This document shows, piece after piece, positions 23,693 to 31,655 of a stretch of DNA of 64,000 nucleotides; position 1 is the stretch's first letter, and each line of letters starts with the position of its first letter. Source of the stretch: Chrysemys picta bellii (Eukaryota; Chordata; Testudines; Emydidae). The stretch is from positions 109,278,421 through 109,342,420 of the forward strand of contig NC_088792.1 of NCBI RefSeq assembly GCF_011386835.1, in the 5' to 3' direction. The notes under the pieces are model-generated. The model had not been told where the DNA came from, ran no database searches, and saw nothing but the letters and a program-made list of their open reading frames with translations. Made by a program: the position numbers and the translations under genes.

Positions 23693-25684
23693 CCGGCCCT
23701 CAACCCGGTCAGAACCAGGGGCCACCTAGGCCACCTTCAGGCCCTAGGCAGAACTTTTGAAGGTGCGGTCGAGGACGGCGCCCCAGTCATCACCCAGGAT
23801 CTAGCCCCCTCCTTTCGGGATCGCCTCTCCCATTTCCACCGTGCTTGGTCCCTTATAACCTCGGACCGTTGGGTCCTTCGCACGGTGGAGAGGGGATACG
23901 CTCTCCAGTTTTCTTCGTTCCCTCCCTCCCACCCCCCCTCCCCGTCCCTCTTCAGGGACCCTTCTCACGAGCAACTTCTTACACAGGAGGTTTTTACGCT
24001 CCTGTCTATGGGGGCCATAGAGGAGGTTCCACTAGAGTTAAGGGGCAGGGGATTTTATTCCCGCTACTTCCTGATCCCCAAGTCCAAAGGGGGTCTGCGA
24101 CCCATCTTAGACTTACGCGGACTCAACAAATTCATAGTAAAGTTGAAGTTCCGCATGGTCTCATTGGGGACCATTATCCCTTCCCTGGATCCTGGAGACT
24201 GGTTCACCGCCCTCGACATGAAAAATGCATACTTTCATATAGCAATCTACCCGCCTCACAGGCGCTTCCTGCGATTTGTGGTAAAAAAGGTGCACTACCA
24301 ATTTGCAGTCCTTCCCTTCGGCCTATCCTCGGCCCCAAGAGTGTTCACAAAATGTATGGCTGTCGTGGCAGCATACCTTCGTCGGCAAGGGATACAGGTG
24401 TTCCCGTATTTAGATGACTGGCTGGTACGCGGTCGCACCAGGGAGCAAGTTCGAGCTCACATCCACATAATAGTACACACATTCCACGAGTTGGGCATTC
24501 TACTCAACAAAGAGAAATCCGCTCTAGAGCCTACCCAGAGGATAGAATTTATTGGGGCAGTCCTAGACTCCAGACGTGCACAAGCTATTCTACCAGACAA
24601 TCGCTTTCATACCATCACAAGCCTCATTCGAGGGCTCAGGACCTTCCCGATTACCACAATGAGGACGTGCCTCGCCCTGTTGGGTCACATGGCCTCTTGC
24701 ACGTACGTGGCCAGGCATGCCAGACTTCGGCTTCGCCCACTCCAGGCCTGGGTATCATCGGTATACCGCCCGTATCGGGACAGCCTGAACATGGTGATCA
24801 TGGTTCCGAACTCGATCTTGACCTCCCTCACCTGGTGGTTGGATCACAGTGTGGTTTGCGAGGGAGTGCCGTTTCACGCCCCGCAACCCTCTCTGCACCT
24901 GGTCACAGACGCTTCATCTCTGGGTTGGGGTGCCCATCTCGTCGAACACCATACCCAGGGCCTGTGGACCGCACCCCAACTAGCCCTACACATCAATGTT
25001 CGAGAGCTGATGGCGGTGCACATGGCTTGCCAGGCATTTGTCAATCTCCTACGTGGCCGCTGTGTGTTAGTTCTCACCGACAACACCACTGCCATGTTTT
25101 ACATCAACAGGCAAGGAGGAGCACGTTCGTCGATTCTATGCCAAGAGGCCATTCGCCTGTGGGACTTCTGCATCACCCACTTGATTCATCTCACGGCATC
25201 GTTTCTTCCTGGAGTCCAGAACACACTAGCGGACCGACTCAGCAGGTCCTTTCAGTCGCACGAGTGGTCAATTCGTCCAGACATCATCTATTCCGTTTTC
25301 CAGAGGTGGGGATTTCCCCAGGTAGACCTGTTTGCAACTCGAGCCAACAGGAAGTGCCACGCGTTCTGCTCCCTACAAGGGCGAGCTCTGGGCTCTCTGT
25401 CGGACGCGTTTCTTCTACCTTGGAAAGACCACCTGTTTTACGCTTTCCCTCCATTTCCTCTGGTCCACAAGGTGCTGCTCAAACTGTGCAGAGACCAGGC
25501 ACAAGTAATTCTAGTCGCTCCAGCGTGGCCGAGGCAACACTGGTACACCACACTGTTGGAGCTCTCGGTTCAAACACCGCTCCCGCTCCCGTTGTGTCCA
25601 GATCTCATCTCTCAGGACCACGGCCGACTATGTCACCCCGACCTACAATCACTCCACCTCACGGCGTGGTTGCTCCATGGCTGA
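23693..25684 (+). CDS. DIRS reverse transcriptase / RNase H (pol)
   Basis: The frame is open from just after the gag TGA to 25684. A GTG at 23885 begins a convenient 599-residue numbering, but no clear ATG marks the true start. The 23790-23890 segment (FRDRLSHFHRAW, then DRWVL) looks like the genuine N-terminus of DIRS pol. In the 599-residue numbering, RT motif A is LDMKNAYFHI (Asp111), motif B is LPFGLSSAP (143-151) and motif C is YLDD (175-178). RNase H follows with Asp342 (TDAS), Glu374 (VREL), Asp399 (TDNTT) and Asp450 (ADRLSR), all four acidic residues present. Residues about 466-560 (VDLFATRANRK, YAFPPFPLV, LVAPAWPRQHW) form the C-terminal domain seen in many DIRS pols, sometimes called methyltransferase-like. 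It copies element RNA to DNA. No internal stop, so possibly active. Confidence 0.92.
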   Translation, partial: PALNPVRTRGHLGHLQALGRTFEGAVEDGAPVITQDLAPSFRDRLSHFHRAWSLITSDRWVLRTVERGYALQFSSFPPSHPPSPSLFRDPSHEQLLTQEVFTLLSMGAIEEVPLELRGRGFYSRYFLIPKSKGGLRPILDLRGLNKFIVKLKFRMVSLGTIIPSLDPGDWFTALDMKNAYFHIAIYPPHRRFLRFVVKKVHYQFAVLPFGLSSAPRVFTKCMAVVAAYLRRQGIQVFPYLDDWLVRGRTREQVRAHIHIIVHTFHELGILLNKEKSALEPTQRIEFIGAVLDSRRAQAILPDNRFHTITSLIRGLRTFPITTMRTCLALLGHMASCTYVARHARLRLRPLQAWVSSVYRPYRDSLNMVIMVPNSILTSLTWWLDHSVVCEGVPFHAPQPSLHLVTDASSLGWGAHLVEHHTQGLWTAPQLALHINVRELMAVHMACQAFVNLLRGRCVLVLTDNTTAMFYINRQGGARSSILCQEAIRLWDFCITHLIHLTASFLPGVQNTLADRLSRSFQSHEWSIRPDIIYSVFQRWGFPQVDLFATRANRKCHAFCSLQGRALGSLSDAFLLPWKDHLFYAFPPFPLVHKVLLKLCRDQAQVILVAPAWPRQHWYTTLLELSVQTPLPLPLCPDLISQDHGRLCHPDLQSLHLTAWLLHG

Positions 25685-26733
25685 ACCAGGCGGAACGACA
25701 ATGCTCGCACTCTGTCCAGCAGATTCTGCTGGGCAGTAGGAAGCCTTCGACACGGACCACGTACTTAGCCAAGTGGAAGCGGTTCTCCTGTTGGTGCGAA
25801 CAACGAGCCAAGTCCCCGTTACAGGCGCCTATTCCTCTCATATTGGAATATATCCTATCCCTAAAACAGCAGGGCTTGGTGATATCTTCAATTAGGGTTC
25901 ACCTGGCCGCTATATCGGCCTTCCACCCAGGGGAACTCGCTTCCTCGGTATTCTCTAACCCAATGGTCGTTAGATTTCTCAAGGGCTTAGACCGGATGTA
26001 CCCACAACAACGTCAGCCCGTTCCGACATGGGATCTCAACCTGGTTCTCTCCAAGCTCACAGGGCCTCCATTCGAGCCACTGGCTACCTGTTCACTCCTG
26101 TACCTATCCTGGAAGACAGCCTTCCTCGTAGCCATCACCTCAGCAAGGCGCGTTTCTGAACTTAGGGCGCTTATGTCCGAGCCCCCATACTCGGTTTTCC
26201 ATAAGGACAAAGTGCAGCTTCGCCCACATCCTGCCTTTCTTCCTAAGGTGGTCTCACCGTTTCACGTGAATCAAGATATATTTCTCCCAGTCTTCCATCC
26301 TAAACCACATGCTACTCGCCAAGACCAGCGTTTGCATTCTTTGGACGTACGCAGGGCCCTGGCTTTCTATATTGACCGCACAAAGCAGTTTAGAAAGACG
26401 ACGCAACTCTTCGTTGCAGTGGCCGACCGGATGAAAGGCTTACCGGTCTCCTCACAATGTCTGTCCTCCTGGATCACGTCTTGCATTCGGACTTGCTATG
26501 ACCTGGCCGGTGTCTCAACGCCACACCTCACCGCTCACTCAACGAGGGCCCAAGCTTCCTTGACTGCCTTCCTGGCTCAAGTTCCGATCCAGGACATTTG
26601 TAGAGCTGCAGTTTGGTCATCAGTCCACACATTTGCAGCTCACTATGCACTGGTACAGCAGTCCAGGGACGATGCTGCATTCGGATCAGCGGTTTTGCAC
26701 ACAGCAATGTCTCACTCCGACCCCACCACCTAG
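25630..26733 (+). CDS. DIRS tyrosine recombinase
   Basis: I choose the ATG at 25630, giving 367 residues and a 55-base overlap with pol in another frame, as is usual in DIRS. The frame is open much further upstream (to about 24667) but that part is the shadow of pol. Residues about 25-120 form a core-binding (SAM-like) domain. The catalytic domain shows Arg173/174 in TSARRVSELRA, His303-x-x-Arg306 in TAHSTRAQA, Trp329 in AAVWSS and the nucleophile Tyr339 in AAHYALV, so the R-H-R-W-Y set is complete. The enzyme integrates the circular DNA intermediate in the nucleus. Stop TAG is at 26731. No premature stop. Confidence 0.92.
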   Translation: MSPRPTITPPHGVVAPWLNQAERQCSHSVQQILLGSRKPSTRTTYLAKWKRFSCWCEQRAKSPLQAPIPLILEYILSLKQQGLVISSIRVHLAAISAFHPGELASSVFSNPMVVRFLKGLDRMYPQQRQPVPTWDLNLVLSKLTGPPFEPLATCSLLYLSWKTAFLVAITSARRVSELRALMSEPPYSVFHKDKVQLRPHPAFLPKVVSPFHVNQDIFLPVFHPKPHATRQDQRLHSLDVRRALAFYIDRTKQFRKTTQLFVAVADRMKGLPVSSQCLSSWITSCIRTCYDLAGVSTPHLTAHSTRAQASLTAFLAQVPIQDICRAAVWSSVHTFAAHYALVQQSRDDAAFGSAVLHTAMSHSDPTT

Positions 26734-26750
26734 GTAAGGCTTGTGAGTCA

Positions 26751-26851
26751 CCTGATTGGAATCGATATGAGCAAGCACTCGAAGAAGAAAAGATGGTTAC
26801 TCACCATTGTAACTGTTGTTCTTCGAGATGTGTTGCTCATATCCATTCCAA
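26751..26851. repeat. DIRS internal complementary region (joined-ends template)
   Basis: Bases 26751-26789 are the exact reverse complement of the left end 21559-21597 (39 of 39). Bases 26791-26851 are the reverse complement of the right end 27036-27096 with 3 mismatches in 61. The two blocks abut at 26789-26791, so this is the reverse-complement of a right-end/left-end circle junction. In the DIRS replication model it templates completion and joining of the ends. Confidence 0.92.
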
Positions 26852-26889
26852 ACCCGCCCCCCTTCCCCACTGTCGGAGTAGCCGGCAAA

Positions 26890-27099
26890 AAGGAACTGAG
26901 GGGGCACTGGGTCGGCTGGGGTATATATCCAGCGCCATGAAGGCGCCACTCTAGGGGGCTCCACAGCTGACCCGCCAGGTGTTGCTAGGGTAGAAAATTC
27001 TCCGACGATCGTGCACACGGCGCGCGCACACCTGATTGGAATGGATATGAGCAACACATCTTGAAGAACAACAGTTACAACGGTGAGTAACCGTCTTTT
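26890..27099 (-). repeat. DIRS right inverted terminal repeat plus terminal extension
   Basis: Bases 26890-27053 are the inverted copy of the left ITR. The outer 46 bases (27054-27099, ending gtgagtaaccgtctttt) are unique to this end and are mirrored in the internal complementary region. The element boundary is ambiguous by two or three T residues shared with the left end. Confidence 0.88.
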
Positions 27100-27345
27100 A
27101 TATACCCTACACAGCTCTATAAACACCCAAGCAGTGCCTTCCATATGTACACGGCTATTTTTTAGCAGTGTAGTGTCCTACTGCCTCCCCCCTGCCAGTG
27201 CCTTTCAGTGAAATATTCCAAAAGCAGGGAGCAGCCAGAGCCTTTTCCCGCTGCCTCCCCACTGCCAGAGCCTTACACTTTGGTGTGTAGCTATACCTGT
27301 AGTGCCTGTACTTTATATGCTGCTGTAAGTGTAGACATAGTCTAG
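27100..27345. repeat. Right half of the older repeat interrupted by DIRS
   Basis: Contains two similar segments, ctgcctcccccctgccagtgcc and ctgcctccccactgccagagcc (about 27180 and 27250), and ends near gtgtagacatagtc. It appears continuous with the left flank at 21400-21558. Confidence 0.4.
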
Positions 27346-27940
27346 ACTAGGGCTGTCAATTATCGCAGTTAACTCACGTGATTAACTCAAAAATATTAAT
27401 TGCGATTAATCGCACTTATAACAATAGAATACCAATTGATATTTATTAAATATTTTTGGATGTTTTTCTACATTTTCAATATTGATTTCAATTACAACAC
27501 AGAATACAAAGTGCACAGTGCTCACTTTATATTATTATTTTTTATTACAAATATATGCACTGTAGTGAAAGTGTAACTTACAAATGCAGATTTTTTTTGG
27601 TTACATAACTGCACTCAAAAACAACACAGTGTAAAACTTTAGAGCCTACAAGTCCACTCAGTCCTACTTCTTATTCGGCCAATCACTAAGACAAACAAGT
27701 TTGTTTACATTGACGGGAGATACTGCTGCCTGCTTCTTATTTACAATGTCACCTGAAAGTGAAAACAGGCTTTCCCATGGCACTTTTGTAGCCAGCGTTG
27801 CAAGGTATTTACATGCCAGATATTCTAAATATTCGGATGCCCCTTCATGCTTCAGTCACCATTCTGGAGGTCATGCTTCCATGCTGATGATGCTCATTAA
27901 AAAAATAATGCATCAATTAAATTTGTAACTGTCCTCCTTG

Positions 27941-28362
27941 CAGGACCGGCTCCAGGCACCAGCCGAGCAAGCTGGTGCTTGGGGCGGCAGCTTGTAGGAG
28001 GCGGCATTCCACCCAATCCTAGGGCGGCACGGCCACTTTGTTGTTGTTGTTGTTGTTGTTTTTGTTCTGCTCCGGCTGCCCTGTAGGGGGCAGCGGGGTG
28101 GAGGAAGGGAGCACGCTGCAGCAAGCCCGTCAGGGCAGCCCGCGTCCTTCCCTCCCAGCCAACCAGAGTGGTGTGGAGCCCTCCTGGCAGGGGGCACGGT
28201 GGGAAGGGCCACATGGCAGCTCCCCACTGAAGCCCTGGCTGCCCCCCTTCTCTCTCTCACCCTGTTCCCTCCTCCTCCTTCCCCTTGCTTTGGTGTTCTG
28301 GCCGCCGCGTTTATTTATTTTTTTTTTTGCTTGGGGCGTCCAGAAAGCCAGAGCCGGCCCTG
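27941..28362. mobile_element. hAT-like non-autonomous element, copy 1 of a GGCCAGCTC-end family
   Basis: The ends caggaccggctccagg and agagccggccctg are inverted complements. Flanking octamers cctccttg (27933-27940) and attccttg (28363-28370) agree at 6 of 8. It contains a (TTG)n run (28037-28064), a T-rich stretch before the right end, and the words ggtgcttggggcggc and gcttggggcgtcc shared with copy 2 at 29519. It lies inside the hAT remnant, so it is younger. Confidence 0.75.
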
Positions 28363-28469
28363 ATTCCTTGGGGGTAGAATTGTATGTCTCCTGCTCTGTT
28401 TTACCCACATTCTGCATATATTTCATATTATAGCAGGCTCGGATGATGACCCAGCACATGTTCGTTTTA

Positions 28470-28862
28470 AGAATACTTTCACAGCAGATTTGACAGAACG
28501 AAAAGAAGGTACCAATGTGAGATTTCTAAAGATAGCTACAGCACTCAACACAAGGTTTAAGAATCTGAAGTGCCATCCAAAATCTGAGTGGGACAAGGTT
28601 TGGAGCACCTTAAAAAAACACCAACACCCTGATGCAGAAACTACAGAGCTTAAACCACCAAAAAAGAAATCAACCTTCTGGTGGTGGCATCTGACACAGA
28701 TGATGAAAGTGAACATGCATCAGTCTGCAGTGCTTCGGATCGTTATCAAGCAGAACCCATCATCAGCAATGGGTTCTGGATGGGATCTCTTTCGGTTACG
28801 CCAACCTAGACGAGCTTTAAACCAGAGACCTAAAAGTGAAAGTAACAATCACTTTGGATGAA
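28470..28862 (+). pseudogene. hAT transposase C-terminal remnant
   Basis: The frame through 28490 reads RFLKIATALNTRFKNLKC, then a PKSEWDKVW block, then a Lys/Pro-rich PPKKKS segment. This is the conserved region that precedes the hAT C-terminal dimerisation domain in ZBED-like transposases (the family pattern is close to ATALDPRFK). There is no ATG at the frame start, and the frame diverges after about 28680, where an acidic DSDDE-like stretch appears in another frame. The DDE catalytic core upstream is missing. It is therefore a dead fragment left after internal deletion. Confidence 0.65.
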
Positions 28863-29510
28863 TCTGCTAAGCAAGAAACCACCATTCCCATCAACCCCTC
28901 CCCACTGACCTACAACCTTCCAGGTAGAGATGGGCACACCCCTTCCCACTCCAGCCAATAGAGAGGGGGAACATACATTCTATGAAAGACCTTCACCCTG
29001 TAAATAACGTCTCTCTCTGGCTGCAGTCGCTGCATGGTGAGCTGGGAGTGGCACTAGGAAGCGAAGTGTAGGGGAAGCCATTGAGGAACCACAGGGTAAG
29101 CAAGCAGCTGAGCAGAGGAGCTGGAGAGCTGACTGACAGGCATTGCAGCCAGATTGAGGTCTGTGCAGAACTTGTGGGGAAGTAGCAGAGACTGGTCAGG
29201 GGCCATGCAGCTGGAAGGCTGAGGAGACAGTGGCCTGAACAGAACTCTATGGACACAGAGATGGAGACTAGCTCAGACTCTTAAAGGGGCAGGAGCCAGA
29301 ACACTGGGGACTTGTATGGGAAGTGGTCAGTGTGTTCTGGCCAGTGGTTGGACCAACAAGAAGGGGCTACTGTCTTTGTAAAGGATCATTATAGATATGT
29401 AGAGACCATGGGGGAGTGGGGAGCTTGTAGCCAAGCTACCACTTCAGTTGGAGCATCCTGCTATCAGGGGCTGCACACAAGAAGTGTTACTACAGCATCA
29501 GGTGTACAGT
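28863..29510. other. Non-coding stretch, nothing recognised
   Basis: Moderately GC-rich and purine-biased, with many gcag/gaggag words. The open frames here, including one of 165 codons continuing into the next element, have no motif and overlap repeats. Confidence 0.35.
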
Positions 29511-29518
29511 GCAGAGGG

Positions 29519-29741
29519 CAGGGCCAGCTCCAGGCACCAGCTTGGCAAGCAGGTGCTTGGGGCGGCCACTCCGGAGAGGGTGCGGCAGGTCCAGCTATTC
29601 GGCGGCAATTCGGCGGACGGTCCCTCGCTCCCGCTCGGAGCAAAGGACCTTCCGCCGAATTGCTGCCACAGATCGCGATCACAATCGCGGCTTTTTTTTT
29701 TTTGGCTGCTTGGGGCGGCCAAAACCCTAGAGCTGGCCCTG
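29519..29741. mobile_element. hAT-like non-autonomous element, copy 2, perfect 8-bp duplication
   Basis: The ends cagggccagctccagg and agagctggccctg are inverted complements. The octamer gcagaggg flanks both sides without mismatch (29511-29518 and 29742-29749). The 223-bp interior shares the left end, the ggtgcttggggcggc word and the T-run plus gcttggggcggcc right end with copy 1, but has a different core (ggcggcaattcggcgg). Confidence 0.85.
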
Positions 29742-29749
29742 GCAGAGGG

Positions 29750-31207
29750 ACCCCCAATGAAACACACCATGGACTGGAAAAACCTGTGAGTTACCTATGT
29801 GGTTTTTAATAGAGGACTAGACTGGAGAGGGCACCCCAGCATCTGAGTTTGAGGAGCCTTAGCTATCCCTATTGGGCTGCTTTACAGGGTCAAGCTAGGA
29901 ATTGCTGTGTTGTACCTTGGAATGTAGCTGCTGAACCAACCATACCTAAGGCATTTGCAAACTTCCCGTTCCCTTTAATTTAGCCATGTAGCTGCATGGT
30001 TATTGGAACCCATAAGGACCAGTGCCTCTTGGGCCTAGCATCTCAAGTGCTCATCATTTCTCCCTGATTTGTGTTATGCCTGATGCACATCTGGGTACCT
30101 TAAGAGGTTTGGTTACCATAGCACTCAGAAACCATAGTAATTGCATACACATAACTCCTAAGAGTTTATATTTTGTTTTTGCCTGTTGAGTTAAAATTGA
30201 ACGTGAAGTAATCTATGGATCAGGATACACAATCTTGGTTAGAGATTCCAATCAGGTAGCTGATGGTAAATAAAATGTCACAAGTCTCCTTGTAACTTAC
30301 CTGAAAACAAGAATACGGTTGTTGCTATTCCTTTAGAGTTAGCTGGCAACCAATTCTACCACAACATAGGCATCTGAGTTTTCTATTCTTCCCTTTGTAT
30401 TCAACGCAGATTTTCTGGCATGTACAATATTAACAATTTTTCGAAGGTTTAGAAAATTCACAATACATCAGGGCTGATGGAGTTTCCCTGTCTCCAGCAG
30501 ACACATAGGTGGCACTTGTTTAAAACATGGCATGGTTCCAAAAGAGGGCTACGACAACAGCAACTAAACTCTTACAGGAAGAAATGTGAAGTCTCATTAA
30601 TTCAGAATAACACTATGGCATTAGTAGTTCCTCCAATTGACCTCTAATGAGCTTGACATTATTTGTAGAGTTGGTCAAAATTTGGAATTTCCATCCCACA
30701 GGAAGTTCTCTGGTTTCCAGATTTGGTTATGCCCTGAATCAGGATGAAAATTTCAAATCTTGGATTTTTTTCACTAAATGAACTATTCTGGAAGTATTTT
30801 GTTTCAGCCTTATTATTAGATGTTATATGAACTAAATGATAATGTTGAAGTGAAATGTTTCCAGTTTATCAAAACTTAACTTTTCAATAGTTACTCATGA
30901 AAACTGACAAGTCAATATGTTCCCACAAAATGTTTTGATGTAACCAAATCAGCAGTTTCTAAAAGAAAACTGTTCATTTGAAAAATTTTCAACCAGCTCT
31001 AACTATTAGTAAAATATGTTGCCTGAGAGCTAGGTCTCCCTGGACATTTTCACCATTAAAAGGCACAGATTTGTTGAATGGAAGCAGTATAAGAAACTTT
31101 AGAAAATAGTGTATGTATAATACTGTTCCCCCTATACTACGGTTCGCTGTCGTTCTGATATAGATTGCCATGATTTTTTGGGTTCTCTGAAGCCTACAGC
31201 CTGGTTG
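29750..31207. other. Non-coding stretch, nothing recognised
   Basis: I see no repeat ends, exon-like frame or RNA gene. Confidence 0.4.
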
Positions 31208-31215
31208 CTTTAAAG

Positions 31216-31346
31216 CAGTGATTTTCAACCTTTTTTCATTAGCAGGCCCCTAAAAAATTTTGAATGGCAGTGCAGACCCCTTTTGAAATCTTAGACACTG
31301 TCTGTGGACCCCCGGGGGTCCGCAGACCACAGATTGAAAACCAGTA
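31216..31346. mobile_element. hAT-like MITE, 131 bp
   Basis: The left end cagtgattttcaacc and the right end gattgaaaaccagta are imperfect inverted complements (11 of 15). The octamer ctttaaag is duplicated exactly (31208-31215, 31347-31354). An inner palindrome ggacccccgggggtcc lies at about 31306-31321. Confidence 0.8.
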
Positions 31347-31524
31347 CTTTAAAGCAAGTGAAGAGTCTGTGATGTTATTGAGCATCATTATCAGTGTCTC
31401 ACTTTAGTGAGGTCAGAGTGCTGAACATCCTGAAACACACAAGGATTTGCATTCCCTTCAAGAGAACATCTCATTTAGGCTGGAGTGCTTGTCAGTTAAT
31501 GCTATCTGACACCTCTGTTTGGGA

Positions 31525-31647
31525 TAGGGTGACCAGATGTCCCGATTTTATAGGGACAGTCCTGATTTTGGGTCTTTTAACTTATATAGACTCCTATTAC
31601 ACCCCACCCCCGTCCCGATTTTTCACATTTGCTGTCTGGTCACCCTA
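31525..31647. mobile_element. hAT-like MITE, 123 bp
   Basis: The ends tagggtgaccaga and tctggtcacccta are perfect inverted complements. The octamer gtttggga flanks both sides exactly (31517-31524 and 31648-31655). The inner words tgtcccgattttatagggac and cccgtcccgatttttcac are typical of this family. Confidence 0.85.
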
Positions 31648-31655
31648 GTTTGGGA

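Larger units (their letters stand above)
21559..27099 (+). mobile_element. DIRS-type tyrosine-recombinase retrotransposon, about 5.5 kb
   Basis: All hallmarks of a DIRS element are visible: inverted terminal repeats (21575-21738 and 26890-27053), gag-like frames, a reverse transcriptase/RNase H frame with YLDD, an overlapping tyrosine recombinase in another frame, and an internal complementary region whose two halves mirror the two ends (26751-26851). It lacks an integrase and long terminal direct repeats. No target-site duplication is evident, as expected for recombinase-mediated integration of a circle. It is GC- and CpG-rich in an AT-rich region, and its two large pol frames are intact, so the insertion is recent. 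Confidence 0.93.
27349..28862 (+). mobile_element. Decayed hAT DNA transposon, internally deleted
   Basis: The left end agggctgtcaatt is followed by palindromic gattaactc / gcgattaatcgc words, the style of a hAT terminus. A transposase remnant occupies the 3' part (28470-28860). An unrelated 422-bp element at 27941-28362 interrupts it. I could not place the right end with certainty. Confidence 0.6.

Noticed and set aside
21559..27099. LTR retrotransposon or retrovirus as an alternative for the 21.6-27.1 kb element
   Set aside because: The terminal repeats are inverted rather than direct. A tyrosine recombinase replaces the DDE integrase, there is no protease, and an internal complementary region is present.
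28038..28433. 131-codon plus frame with a hydrophobic LLLLLLLFLF start
   Set aside because: The hydrophobic run is a (TTG)n repeat inside an hAT-like MITE, and the frame crosses the element boundary.
29312..29809. 165-codon plus frame
   Set aside because: It runs from unrecognised DNA into and out of a MITE with an 8-bp duplication, so it cannot be an ancestral gene. No domain was seen.
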